A stretch of 64,000 nt of DNA from Ricordea florida (taxonomy: Eukaryota > Cnidaria > Anthozoa > Corallimorpharia > Ricordeidae), in NCBI GenBank assembly GCA_949710005.1, contig OX453273.1:39714282-39778281 (forward strand), in the 5' to 3' direction. The position numbers and the translations under genes are program-made. Below, in pieces: positions 35,217-47,463 of this stretch. Positions within the stretch are counted from its first letter, which is position 1. Each line of letters opens with the position of its first letter. The notes beneath the pieces were generated by a model. It did not search any database. It had not been told where the DNA came from and was given only the letters and a program-made list of their open reading frames with translations.

Positions 35217-35273
35217 TTGTTGCTTTTTCAAAATGGCGGCAGATTTGGTGCCGCCATTTTGAAAAAGCAACAA
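35217..35273. promoter_or_regulatory. YY1-type palindrome upstream of SKA1
   Basis: Two perfect 25-bp arms around a 7-base loop (GATTTGG), each containing AAAATGGCGGC, the YY1 consensus that often sits at transcription starts of housekeeping genes. It begins 72 bp upstream of the SKA1 start codon. Confidence 0.6.
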
Positions 35274-35635
35274 TAATAGAAAACCGTGTGATCGAGGTTG
35301 AACGCAGCAGTCTCAGGCGTCAAACGGAAAAAGAGAAAAAGAAAAAACACTGAACAAAAAGAAAACCCATTGGTACGATGCGTTTTTAAAACAAACAGCT
35401 AACTAGTGCTTTTTTAGTGTTTATATAGTGATGTTTTTGAAGACTTAACTTGTTATTGGTTACTCTGTTTATTTATTATTTTCCTGTTGCGCTTACAGGG
35501 CCTCCTTGAAACTCACTTTTGTGAGTTTTCAGGAGCGAAGGGTTAGTTACATTGTTAAGAATGCTTTGTGTCCTTTGTTTTATTTTACACGGAGATGGGC
35601 CCGTAATCGTTATCGTTGGTGTCGTTATCATCATT

Positions 35636-36015
35636 AGGGACCTTAAAGCAAGGACGACGCCGACGTCAACGAGAACGACTACGAAAAACATAAATTCGCA
35701 TTACTGCAATGAAATTGCAATCATTCCAACACCTTCTCCTTGTGAAACTCATGCCAATTGTCTAGGAATTTAACTTGCATGAACGGCGTTGATGTTATCC
35801 GAGTAAATTGAACATTACTCTACTTGTGCTCACGTCCTCCTCAGAACTTTAAATTTGGTCATTTCACGTCGTCGTTTTGGAGAGAACAAAAATGAAATGT
35901 ACCAAATTGCAAAACGCACGTGCAGGGCGTGCAAAGCCATTGTTTTTGCTCGTTATGCCTTTTATTTTTTTTGGCGTTCTCGTTCTCGTCGACGTCGTCC
36001 TTGCTAAAGGTCCCT
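35636..36015. mobile_element. MITE of about 380 bp with GC-rich ends
   Basis: The left end AGGGACCTTAAAGCAAGGAC and right end GTCCTTGCTAAAGGTCCCT are reverse complements over about 40 bp with a few differences. No ORF and no clear target duplication. Confidence 0.65.
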
Positions 36016-36301
36016 CTTTTAGTTGTTTGTTAAGTTGTTCATTCGGGTGACGGTTCCTAAAAGAACTGTTCTTGTTGACGTTGACTGACCTTTAGATAAG
36101 CTAAGCGGATCGGAAGTCATCTTCCCGATTCACTGGACTTTGATGACGACTTCCGGTCAGGTTCACGAAACTTAAGTCCCTCACAACAACCGTTCTTCTC
36201 AGTACGTGTTTCTGCCCGATTAAACTCAACAAAAAACCATTGAGACAGCGATCGTTTTTATGTGAATATATCTGAAGGTGCCTTGTACACTGACATGTAT
36301 A

Positions 36302-36605
36302 ATGTGATTATGATGAATTGAAACCAATGCAATAATAATTATAATAATGAACCTTATTTGAGTGTCAACTGTATCTAGCACTAACTTATTTGACACTGTA
36401 AAGCAAAAATGCAGAAATCAAATCTTATTAAATTAAATCAAATCAAATGTTGGTTTTTGTGGAGAGGGGAGTACTTGGAGAAAAAACCTCTCGGAGCAGA
36501 GTAGAGAACCAACAAACTCAGTCCACAAATGACGCCTGGGCGAGGAATCGGATGCGGGCCACGTTGGTGGAAAGCGAGCGCTCTCACCACTGCGCCAAAC
36601 CTGCT
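36302..36605 (-). mobile_element. family-2 SINE, near full length
   Basis: Read on the minus strand: a tRNA-like head (TTTGGCGCAGTGGTGAGAGC), a body with GTTGGTTCTCTACTCTGCTC, then ACCAACATTTGATT, a CTTTACAGTGT segment and an AT-rich tail. It defines the order seen partly at 3564 and 29632. Confidence 0.65.
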
Positions 36606-37973
36606 CACTAATATGCAAGCAGGCACATCGCTCAAAAAGTGGCCACAACCAGCAGATGCAGGCCTACAATAGGTCTTGCTACGACCCCATTCATCAGAAT
36701 TAAGACGGGGCTACCATTTCTACGTGGCCATTCAGGACACATATAGGTCTAGTTGCACATGTATCATAGGAGCGGAAGGAAGTTCTTACCATTTAGACTC
36801 TCAGCGATTGGCCCGACCTGGGGCCACGGCCCAGGCCTCCGGCGTTGATAACCCTGTGCCTCTTGTCGACAGTACCCCGTTGCGGAAAAAAAGAATTCTG
36901 CAGATTTTACTACTTTTGTAGTTCATCTATGATTTTATCCTCCGAGGAACATATCTAACTGATATACCAGTGCTCCATGTCCCCCAATAAACTTATTATT
37001 TCTTAATTCTCTTTAAAAAAATTATTTCAGTTGAATCAAAATACAAACACTGAAATGCGAGAGAGAATTTCTGCCATTTATACCAAATCTTTCACGCTTC
37101 CATGGGCTGTCCTGTTACAGTAGATTTACGTATCAGCCAAATCTACCGAAGCACTTTGCAAAATTGCGCCAAATGCGCCAGACTATCATGGACCTGACTA
37201 AATCTGATTTACTTATTTACCAAATCTTTCAAAACGCTTGGCGAGATTTCACCAAATTAAATTAGCCATTTTTGCCATTTGGTGAATCTTTGGCCATATC
37301 TCATCCCTGAGCCAATTAATTTCGTTTGTGCTTGTTAGAAGAGCCTTTTTCAGATGAGAAAAAGAGAGTTTTGGAAAAGTTTTACTTGTAGCACGTTTAC
37401 CGCGTTTACAGCTTCCTATTGCGTTGTACGCTACTTCAACATTCCCCAACTATCTGCTCCTTAATTCCACATTAGTCTCTAGCTCAATGTTTGCTTTCGA
37501 GTGTATGGTAATGTTGCTATTAGAGCGAGAGACTTTTAACTCATGCCGGCGTAACTAATTGCTGTATAATAACGAGCGCCAATATTACTAAGCAAACAGC
37601 GAGAGTGTCGTTAAAGGACCCGAGGTAGAACCACACAAAAGATTTCACAAATGGTCAACAAAGACACAAGCCGGTCACTTGAAAATGCCATTTATATGAT
37701 GAATAAATTTTGCGTTTGTCAATATTAGTCTGCCGAGGTAATATAAACAATTACAGCGATATATCAATGTATAATGATTTTAAAAAATTCGTTCTTATGA
37801 CTGCTGAGATCCATACAAGGTATAAAATATTTGCCACAGTCTCTTAGATAAAGCTTGAATAATTTATATCTGTAATTTTTAGAATTGGTTATTTAAGCAT
37901 TGCCAGTGAAACTTTTTTGCTTGCGCTTTTAAGTCGATTTGTTCAAGCTTTTTGAGCTTTACTGCTAAGTTTC
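36606..37973. other. intergenic, no gene seen
   Basis: I see no conserved exon or structured repeat here, apart from scattered CCAAATCT-type short repeats around 37100-37300. Confidence 0.5.
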
Positions 37974-40499
37974 TCAGATAAGAGCTTCAATGTTTACACG
38001 AATGCTTGAAGACGACGAGTACTTTTCGGGTCGCGTAGGTACACTAAACTTTCTTGTTCTACCAAAGGCTCGTCTTTTCCCGGCAACTGAGCCGTTTTCG
38101 GTTTTATCTAACTCCAAAGCGCTGCGTGATATAGCTTTGTCCTTTGATAGGCTTGTAGTTGAATCTGTGCCATAACAGAACGGATTTGTCGAGTCCGGAA
38201 AACTAGCGGGAAAAGAGGTTACTGCGACCGATTTCCTTTGTTGGCTTCGGACCGTTTTGCTTTCCTTTTTGGTCTCGGTTTCTTCGTTTCCTTGTGGCGT
38301 GTAGAACATCGGAAGCGATGGAAATTTGTACAAGCGTTGCGACCCCATAACATGCTGAGCTTGGATGTTTGTAAATCTTTCTAGCGGTTCATTGTCCATG
38401 ACATGTTTTCCGTCCAAGGAGGGAGGCAATCCCTTTTCAAAGCACTCGGCTTCCTCCGCTGTGCGAGCAAAAATATGATGCGTTTGGCTGTCCTTCTCAA
38501 TGACTTCCTTTGCAATTTCCTCCAGCTCGTCTGGTGACAAGGCTGCTGTGGTTCCATTTTTCACCGTCTCGCTTAACCTCTCACCCTTGTGGTCGCTTTG
38601 GGACGAAATGATAATAAACGGCTTCTGATGTTGAGAATGGGTAGAATTCAGGATATTTTTCTGGGTTTCGTCTGTCTCCATTTTATTCTCCGTGTCGGTA
38701 ATATTTTGGGCTTCATCACTGTGGTTCAGTTTCTTTCTGTTCGCATGCCTCACACACTCCACGGCAAACGCTGATAATTCTGCATCCTTGAAATTCAAAT
38801 ATTGTCTCATGCTCTCTCGAACAGTAGAACTCGGATAAACTTTTAAAGACGACGAATCCGGAGCGGTATAGCGTTTCCGCAGACCAGGTCGCTCTAGTTT
38901 TCTCGGATTTTCAGCTCGTAATTTAACGTGTGATCCTTTTTCTAAATCCACCTTCATGTTACGGCCTTTAGAAGACTCAGTCTTGGTTGGATGATTTTTG
39001 TTTCCTAAGGGTTCAGGAAAGTATTCTTCAACTTTTTTGGACGGAGGTGCTTGGACTTGAGCCTTTTTCGCAATGTCACCACTGCTTTGGCGAGGAGATT
39101 CTTCGATAAGAGTCTCGCATATCAAAACTTCCTGTAGAACGACGGGTTTCTTAATGTGTGGGCCGCTATTGCCATTCAACCCACGAGCTGGTTTAATATC
39201 TGTCATGAATACACATTCTCCAGTATCGTTCAGCTTAGATCCTTCAATTTGGTCAGCTGCTTCATTATTTGGTACCGCGTGACACTGAATAATCGTTGCT
39301 TTTCCAGTATCCAATACACCTGTATCAGATTCGGAGCTTGAAATACTATTTCGGCTTCCTCCAAATTGCAATGACTCCAAACCTCCGTAGGAAAAATCGG
39401 CCATATTCTCTTTGCTGGATTTTCTTTCTTGTTGTCGTGCAAGCTCGTATTTCAGCTTGTTTTGCTGTGGCGGCAAAGTTTTCCGCGAGTCGGGTGTATT
39501 AGAGGTCGAACCTTTAGCGGCAGCTTTACCACCCCTAACTCCAACGTTTTCGACCAATTCTTTGAGTGCTTGTTCGAGCTCTCTTAACTCTTTTGCATTA
39601 CGTTTTTTATCGTCTGTTCCCTGTCTTGTCGGGGAAGGGCTATCCGGTGCATTTAGACTGTCATCTGTTGAGCTCATCGACTCCTCGCTCGATGCCCTGG
39701 TTCGTTTGGATCCTAATGACGACGCTTTTTCGACCAATTTTTGCAGTCTGGTTTGAATTTGTTCTGACAATTTTTGCACGCTGTTTGGTGAGCTTGATCT
39801 TGAGCCATTCTTTTCGTTGTCAGAGTTTCCGCTGTCTTCGGAGTTGTCATAAGATCCTTCTCTGGTGGTTTTATTTACCTTCTTGACAGCACGCGAGTTC
39901 ATAAACTCATCCACACTGCACTCATTACTGGGCAATTTCTTCAAACTGCTGCTATACTCCATTGCGTCTTCCGCCGTGTCTTCTAAAGCGCTCAGACTTT
40001 GTGTTCTGGGGGCTATGTTTCGATGGGAACTGTTTGTAGCATTCTGTTTCTCATAGGGATTGCTGTGAGTGGACGATGACTCATGCTGTCTCTCACTGAG
40101 ACTTATGAGCTCCCGTGGAATTCCATTCTTCGGTTCGCTGTTAATTGTTTTGCTCTCCCTCTCACTTTCGTTATTTTTTATTGGAGAATACGAGGGAGGA
40201 GTGGTGGCGGATGCTTTACGGCGTTTCGTAATCACTTGTTCTGCCTCTGGCATCGGTATCGGCGCGCTGCGCGTCCTAACATGGACGACCTGATTCGGTA
40301 CAGAAGATGGAATGGAATTACTGGAGTTGAAACGATGAAGTGCGTCTTGAGAGCTCTTTTTCTCTGCGTCGTACGCCTCTTTCTCTTTCCAGGGTTTCTC
40401 CGTGGCTTTTGCGCTCGCCCTTGCTATCCACTTTTGTAGCTTGGCTTTGACGCCGGACGATATATTCACACCTGTTACATCTTTGTATGTCGAAGCCAT
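37974..40499 (-). CDS. uncharacterised 841-residue low-complexity protein, single exon
   Basis: One uninterrupted frame of 841 codons from ATG (CAAATGGCT) to the stop. I do not recognise it. The first 35 residues are helical (SSGVKAKLQKWIARASAK). Most of the rest is disordered, rich in Ser, Lys, Glu and Asn, with coiled-coil segments near 245-262 (VQKLSEQIQTRLQKLVEKAS) and 305-320 (KELRELEQALKELVENV). A likely folded or conserved patch is TVRESMRQYLNFKDAELSAF followed by AVECVRHANRKK (about residues 560-592). The basic C terminus is RRAFGRTRKFSVPTRP. Codon use and lack of repeats suggest a real host gene, perhaps cytoskeletal or scaffolding; that is a guess from composition. It could also be the main exon of a spliced gene. 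Confidence 0.75.
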   Translation of the reverse strand: MASTYKDVTGVNISSGVKAKLQKWIARASAKATEKPWKEKEAYDAEKKSSQDALHRFNSSNSIPSSVPNQVVHVRTRSAPIPMPEAEQVITKRRKASATTPPSYSPIKNNESERESKTINSEPKNGIPRELISLSERQHESSSTHSNPYEKQNATNSSHRNIAPRTQSLSALEDTAEDAMEYSSSLKKLPSNECSVDEFMNSRAVKKVNKTTREGSYDNSEDSGNSDNEKNGSRSSSPNSVQKLSEQIQTRLQKLVEKASSLGSKRTRASSEESMSSTDDSLNAPDSPSPTRQGTDDKKRNAKELRELEQALKELVENVGVRGGKAAAKGSTSNTPDSRKTLPPQQNKLKYELARQQERKSSKENMADFSYGGLESLQFGGSRNSISSSESDTGVLDTGKATIIQCHAVPNNEAADQIEGSKLNDTGECVFMTDIKPARGLNGNSGPHIKKPVVLQEVLICETLIEESPRQSSGDIAKKAQVQAPPSKKVEEYFPEPLGNKNHPTKTESSKGRNMKVDLEKGSHVKLRAENPRKLERPGLRKRYTAPDSSSLKVYPSSTVRESMRQYLNFKDAELSAFAVECVRHANRKKLNHSDEAQNITDTENKMETDETQKNILNSTHSQHQKPFIIISSQSDHKGERLSETVKNGTTAALSPDELEEIAKEVIEKDSQTHHIFARTAEEAECFEKGLPPSLDGKHVMDNEPLERFTNIQAQHVMGSQRLYKFPSLPMFYTPQGNEETETKKESKTVRSQQRKSVAVTSFPASFPDSTNPFCYGTDSTTSLSKDKAISRSALELDKTENGSVAGKRRAFGRTRKFSVPTRPEKYSSSSSIRVNIEALI

Positions 40500-43400
40500 T
40501 TGAGCTGTGTTATGGACAAGGCCTTTCGCACTGCTCTCACATTAGCATTGCATTGTACACAATCCAGCGGGAGGCACACTAAGAAAATTAAAATGTCCTT
40601 AATAGATTGTCAACAAACTCTTGAATATTTCACCTTGAAGCAATCCAGCGGAAAACAGAACAACTTTCACTTCTTCGGATAAAAAAGGCGCTTTGAAATG
40701 TTGACGTTGAGGTGTAACTAAAGTGCAAAGCTCATATTTATGATAGCGCCCCACTGTGGTAGTATAACGTTTCAAACAGCAGACGATAATAGAAACGCCA
40801 GTGTAGCTGCGATCCTATCGCACTGAACTGATCAATCACGAAGTAACGTAATGCATCAACTATGGCCAGACACAGTGTGCAGGAAATCAAATCATAACAG
40901 ATTTTCTGATGGCCTGGAAACCTACTGCTAATTTACGTCATTTTGGCTGACAAGGACACTTAAGGTCATTTCGCATCGTATGTCAAATATGTATCGTTTC
41001 ATTGAGAATGCAAATCTTGTCTTGAGGCATTATTGCTTCGAGACAGCTCAGATAACTGCCGGCGTTGTGATTGGTCAGAAAAATTCCTTTGTTAGAGAAC
41101 GGTTCTTTGTCCTCTAAGCACAATGTGCATCAAAGCGTTGAACATTTACTCTAAGATTTACTGAAGGCAGTTAAATTGCATTGCTGATTTACTAACATAT
41201 TTAGGCTGATGGATGTCACGCCAGAGTTCAAATTCAGATATGTGCTACGTAAATATTAACTGTATCTGTTGTGAAAAGTTTAATATGACCCAAAGTATTA
41301 TATTCAGCTCTGTTGATGTCAGAAAGATGATTTATCCACAGGCCCCGGTCTCTAATAGCTCGAACAAAGGCAGAAAAAACATTATTAACCCCTCAAAAGC
41401 AGACTAATTATCGCACAATAACCGTCTCACTCTGCAGCTCGAGAAGCCGTTTCCATTGTTGTCATTAAACAGAAAGAACAAAGCAATGTTGCATAGAATT
41501 AATCCAAAAATTAGGAAAAAATCATTTTTAGATGTATTGATTAGTTTATAAAAGGCAGAAGCCGTCAGCATAATTAGTAAATGCAAATTCCGTGTTTGCG
41601 GAATACAGTCACAACTTAAACTTTATCTTTTTCCGCTACCTATCAGTTTTGATTTCTTGGCATGTCGTGAACTTGATGATAGTCGTGTTGAATTTTGTTT
41701 TTTTTTCTCGAGGTAACGTCTCCGTCGCAACCTTTCTATTGTACCTGTATCCTCTTTGTTCCACCATGCAAACAGAGAGGCAGATTGTTTTCAAATGACG
41801 TTGGCTTCTAACACTGCAAGAAATAATTCACGCGTTGTTAAGGCATACATGCTTAAAATAGCTTGTTTGTCTTCTTTTATTGCAGTTCCTTATTTGCCTC
41901 ACATAACATAATAGCTTCTCCCATTTTTTTGGAAACTAAGTCACTACGATTGTACATTTTTACTCAAGGTAAACAAACAAATTAATACAAACAAAAATCA
42001 AACTGTTGTCATCAAGTGAGCGAAACGCTTTGTTGTCTTTGCTATAACAACCAACTGAAATAAAGTTGAAAGAAAGTTTCGTTTGATTAATGTTTATTGA
42101 AATCAAGTAGTTTTTGACACTCAGTGTAAATTCCTGTTGGTTATTTTGTTTGTTTTTACGGTCAGCGTAAACACAAGGCGAAAAATACAACGGTGTGATA
42201 TTGTTGCCAGGAAACAATTCTGCTGTGGCCCCGAGTATTTGAGATGGACGCCCACATTGAAAGTTCCTATAATACTAGTCACAATGACTACGATGTAATT
42301 GAAGAGAAAAGACAGAAAAGTAAAACAAAGAGCATAAAATTGGCACAATGTTCTTTGGCTGGACCCCAAGAAGAATAATGTATATATTTTTTGAAGGTGC
42401 TAATTCAATGAATTTAAAATAGTACCTCTATGGTTTTCCATTATGTATCCGAACGACTGATAGCTTGATATTATATAACACTGTAGAGTTTTAAGGTTTA
42501 ATATTACATGACAATGGTTAACTGTATGGGATCTCAGTTAAACATTGAGGCTAATACCCCATAGTGAATGCTTTACTCAAAGTTCTACAGAGGAGACCAG
42601 CGTAGACACCCAAAAACGCTCACAAAAATTATATTTTTCGGGATGATACAAAGTTTCGCCAAGCCTCTTTTTTATTCTTTATTTTGAAGTACCATGGTAT
42701 AATCCCTTCCGTTCTCTTATTCAGGTTATAAAATGCCACCTACGAGAAGGTCAAGTTAGCATAGCTGAGCAGCTTTCGAGTTACCGGCGGGCGGGATGGC
42801 ATATTTGGTTGAAAAAATCACTAACCACAAATATTTGCTAATTTCAATTTCCATTGCGTGGAATATGTCGCATCAAAGAGTGCCGACCCAGAGAAAGACC
42901 CCAAAAAATTGTGTATAGGAAGGTTGACGAATGACTCATAGCTTTAGTGAGGGGACTTATTTTCTTTCTGCTGTATCCAGACACTGTTTGCCCACACACA
43001 CTCCTTGGTAATCCGGGTATCTATTACGTTTTTGGAATCAGAAACTGTAATACTTTCAAACAAAACGGTTTTGTAAACAATATTCTTTTTGTGACAGTCA
43101 GTAGTTCATTAAGCAAGGAATGTCTGTATTGGCCATATTTTCCTCAGTAAGTAAAAATGTAACTTGCATAATTGCTTTGTTTGACGTGTCCATTCTTTTA
43201 TGGGGTATGGGATTTTTGCCACTGGTGGAAAACAGAGAGAAATATATAACGGGCCACTGCAACACTGCGTGATAAGATATCTCGCAGCCGGAACGATTAC
43301 TGGGCTTAGATCTCTTAGGGAATTAAGACGGGTAGGCTTATTTCCCCTCTTGTAACCATGATATGTTATTTGGCAGATATAGATTGATATCAGTCTGTTT

Positions 43401-46400
43401 TTCTCACGATATATGAATCGAGAAACTGGAGTGACGAGGATTGAAACTGGGACGATCACTAATTAACTCGAGATTTCTATGGGGTGATAGTTGATGAGGC
43501 CGAAGTTCATAATCTAATTGTTTTAGTAAAATCATTATAAACGAATCACGGTGTCGGTGAAGAAATACCAAAATGCTCAATCTTCCTGCGAAACTTCGCT
43601 AAAGCGCGAAGACGTCGCAAGTTCTGCACTCTAGTGGCTGATAGTGTGCAGTAGATCAGCCAATCAGGTTGCGGCCGTTGCATCAGTATACTAGTAGACT
43701 TTTTCTAAAAATCGATAGATAGATGTCGGTTTACTAGAATAGGGCAGATGGCGACACCTAGCCGTACCAGTTGCTTTATTACACTGGGTTGCCTGGTTTC
43801 AGCATTCACATTCGAGAAATAATAAACTTCTTTTCAATAGTTACACTGCTAGCTTGATTCAGAGATGAAAGAGTCAAAACCACTCTGTATATAGTAAAAT
43901 AAACAGCACCACAATATACAGTAGCATCAGGAGCGAGTCACCCCTGGTAGCATACAGTACTTTCCAAAGAATAGCCACACTACCTGGTATGATCCACACA
44001 CGAAAAAAGTTAGGATCACATTCTATAGTAAAACAAACAGTACAATAGTATAGTGTTGCTCAATGACTTTTCAAAGAAGCGTAACGCTGCCTGGTTTCAG
44101 CCACGGCCACAGAGGAAGCTGTCAGATGCACCCATTATTGAAAAAGCAATTAGTGCATTAGTATATTAGTTTCTTATTTAAGAATGCTCTCTCTTATGGT
44201 GACAATACTGAAAAATACATCATTGATCTTCTTCTCTATTGGCTGACTTTTTCATATTTTGTCGCAGTGTGCTGAGGAAACTGTCATAGCTAAAATAATT
44301 TAATCTGGTCTTATGAAATCATATGGATGACCGGCTTCCTATTAGCCTAAGGGCGAACAGTGAAAACATGTCTGACACGTTAAATTTTAAGTTGCAAATT
44401 TACGCAAATTGCGAGCAATAAGAAGTAGAGTACTGGTGACAGTACAACCTTAAATAAAGGATAACATGATGATGATGTTGATGATGATGATGAGTGATGG
44501 GGGCGTAAGCCGTGAATTATAGAGGGCCACAGGCTTCTCAGTTTTAACTGTGAAGTGTTTCACTTATTGAATAAAGTTTTTTTCCTTCTTTTTCAATGAG
44601 AGCTTTGTGTCAAAAAGGACCCGCGATTCAGGTTCATCGCATCCCTTCTCAATCTCGGTAGGGTGCGAAAGTTTATTAACAGAATGTTTGTCCTTGATCG
44701 CTAATTACTTGACTGAGAACAACTTGACAATGTATCAAAAAGTCTTTGATATGCCTTCAGGTCAAGCAATAACGAGTTTTACGTATGCCCACACTCAGCA
44801 GCGTGCAATCACGCAGTTATATAACAAGACCTGTTTGGAATTTGTTCTGTAATTTTAACCGTTTTCACAGCTCAATGAAATATTAAGAAGATTATAACAA
44901 CTACATGTATCAGAGAACATTTTCTGGTCGTAACTTATACCAAACGCCCGTACGCTTTAACACACTTAATCGCGCTTAATCATCATTACTCGCTTGGACA
45001 TCGCGTGCCTGGTCCCATTGCTTAGTATTACTCCACCACAGGTGACTACCCAACTAAAACGGCCGCCCCTGGCTTCATCTGTTGCTGCTTTTAAGACAAA
45101 AGTTATATAACTTTTGACACTCGAAATTAATAACAAAGAGCGATACAATCACTGCAGAGTATTGTAGGAATGTGTCATTAGAAAGCAGTGTAGTATGAAT
45201 ACAAAGGAAACCAAGACAAGTTGCCGATGCCGAGCAGTTCAAAAGCGTGGCTAAAGCGCGCGTAGCGAGGCCCTTCATGACACGACGGTCCATTTTAATT
45301 AAAGACATGAAACATTTTATGATATGGATGCTCTTTTTAATAATCTTTGTATAATACACGGTGAAACCCACGGAAATACAGATCTTTAAGCCAGGTGTAT
45401 ATTTTGAAGGTGATCTATGACGCCCTTCGCCCGAGGGGTAAAGCTATAATTTCAAAATTGAGATTCTGCTATGGCTAAAGTGAACTGAATAAAACTACCT
45501 ATAAACTATTCAGCATTTCCTACAATGATAGCATATCGAAGTTATCCATGCATCTCGACATGCACTGGCATATACACTTCGTTTCAAGAGGTCAATGAAG
45601 TAGTCTGATGGAATTTAAATAACAATAGACTCTATAAATGTGATACATATTGATGCATTGTTCAATGCATCTATTTTCTGTTAGATAAACACGACGATAA
45701 AGTTGTTTGTAAACTGTGCCTCTGAGCTCTAGATCACAATGCATTCCATTTGGCGAATGAATAAGTGAAGATCATTTAAAGATGGACGCATTTTGTTAGT
45801 TAGGGAGTTTCTCTGTTTACTAGTATTGTTTGTTCATGGTCCATTGTACAGATGAATCGTGGTCATGAGATGTCGTAAATCATTCTTCAGTTATAATTAC
45901 GTAACGACAGTAATTAGGCGCCGCCGTAGGTTATAGAACGATGACATTTCGCCATGGTTTATCCAAAGTGGCAATTTTTACTTCCATTTTAAACTAATCA
46001 GTTTAAGTTGTTTCATTTACAAAGACTGAGTTACAAGAGAAACAAAATGTGTTTTATAGTCAACTTGCATTCTCATTTCAGCAATGCACGCTAGGTGCGA
46101 AAAATACCTGATGGCTAGATTATTTCCCTCGGGTACCAATTTGTCTGCGGAAATATTTCGAGCTCACAAAATAGACAGAACTCTAAAGGGTTTTCTTTTA
46201 TCTAAGCCCTCTACATAAACCGAAACATTAAAGGTCCAGTCTGAAGTTCGTTCAAATGAGTACTCCTAACAAGAGGTACAGAGAGCATTGGGATCTAATG
46301 CATAACACTGGGCTGATATCACCCACTTGTTAACCAGTACACTAAAACAGATGAGAGTCACGTATTCTGGGGGAAACACTATTGGTTCTATTGTCATTCA

Positions 46401-46610
46401 AATACTGGTCCTTTCACATCCGTTTCTCAATGAAAACGACTTGTAACATCGTACGTAGCTCGATTTCCGCTGCTTTCTCCTCCCCGGATCTCGCTGGCTT
46501 GGATCCTGAGTAGTTGCCGATGATTGAGTGCACAAAATCGACCCGTGGCTTAATTCGTACAAAAAAAAAAATAAAATAAATAAACGTCAAGTTTAGCAGT
46601 CGATTAGACA
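40500..46610. other. intergenic, no gene seen
   Basis: Short ORFs only, none resembling known proteins. It contains the repeat at 43860-44105 and a short GATGAT run near 44467-44490. Promoter sequence for the 841-residue gene is presumably just above 40499, but no motif stands out. Confidence 0.5.
43860..44105 (+). repeat. dispersed ~110-bp tandem repeat, copy 3
   Basis: Two monomers with CTTTCCAAAGAATAGCCACA and a GTAAAACAAACAGTAC segment match 6895-7095. Confidence 0.6.
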
Positions 46611-47463
46611 AAGTAGGGACCTTTAGCACCGTGGACGGCTACGGGAACCGGAAATGATATCAAACGCTTCTGCGCACGCGCGAGTGTCACCCTTGTTTCC
46701 TTGACGCCTCGCGGGCTTCTCAAGTATGGGAAACAGAGTAGTTTGACGGAGTAGCGAATATGTGAGGCTTGGGTGAGTATTTTTTAATATTTTAGTTGAC
46801 TTTTTATCTTGTCACTGGAGAAAACAACTTCTTCTCCTTTAGTCATATTCTTAGGCCAGCTTTCTTTAGAACTGATTTGATATTTTTGCTTTATTTTCGC
46901 TTTTTTCACAGGCATTGATGAGCCAGCGTGTCCGTTGAAAAGGGTCCCAAGCTTAAGTTTTTTTTACGTTATTTGCTTGTCGTTTCGTTAATACTCCTTT
47001 TCTAAATTATTTCTTAAAGTTTGGACAAGGGTTTTTTTTTTCAAGTTTTTCAATATTGTAACGCTGTTATAGTTTGTTATAGTTTCAACATTGCATGTCG
47101 TCTAGATCAAAAAGCGTGTACTGCTCGAAAGGAAAATCTAAGTTAGTTGACTTATTCACGTCATACAACAGTAAAGGCTCCTCTTCCGAAAATGCACAAA
47201 TGCACAGAGAAAATGCACAGAGCAAATGTTCTCTAGCCCTTTTAGGAACATTTTTGACCGAAATATCTAGTTTCTATCCTAGTCTATGCGATTATTTTGT
47301 TCAGCTCGTTTCACGCCGTAGTCACAAACGCTGTTGATTTTGCTAAACTATTTTTATTTTCGCGGGCTTTCGTGCGGACGGCGACTGGTATCACCAGTCC
47401 CCACGCGATCTAGGTCACCGTAGCAGTCCAGAAAACCGTTGATACTAAAAGTCCCTACTAATT
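46611..47463. mobile_element. putative TIR element, about 850 bp
   Basis: The ends AAGTAGGGACCTTTAGCA and the complement of TAAAAGTCCCTACTA are related, and inner blocks (GGACGGCTACGG / CCGTAGCAGTCC) are also complementary. The 80-codon ORF inside (47095-47337) has no known domain. No clear target duplication. Confidence 0.4.

Noticed and set aside
36433..36921. ORFs of 65-81 codons on both strands
   Set aside because: They lie in or next to the family-2 SINE and have no protein similarity.
39412..40439. ORFs of 106-118 codons on the plus strand
   Set aside because: They are antisense to the 841-codon gene and lose to it in length and composition.
47095..47337. Gene for an 80-residue Ser-rich protein
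   Set aside because: Short, inside a putative transposon, without a recognisable domain or conserved context.
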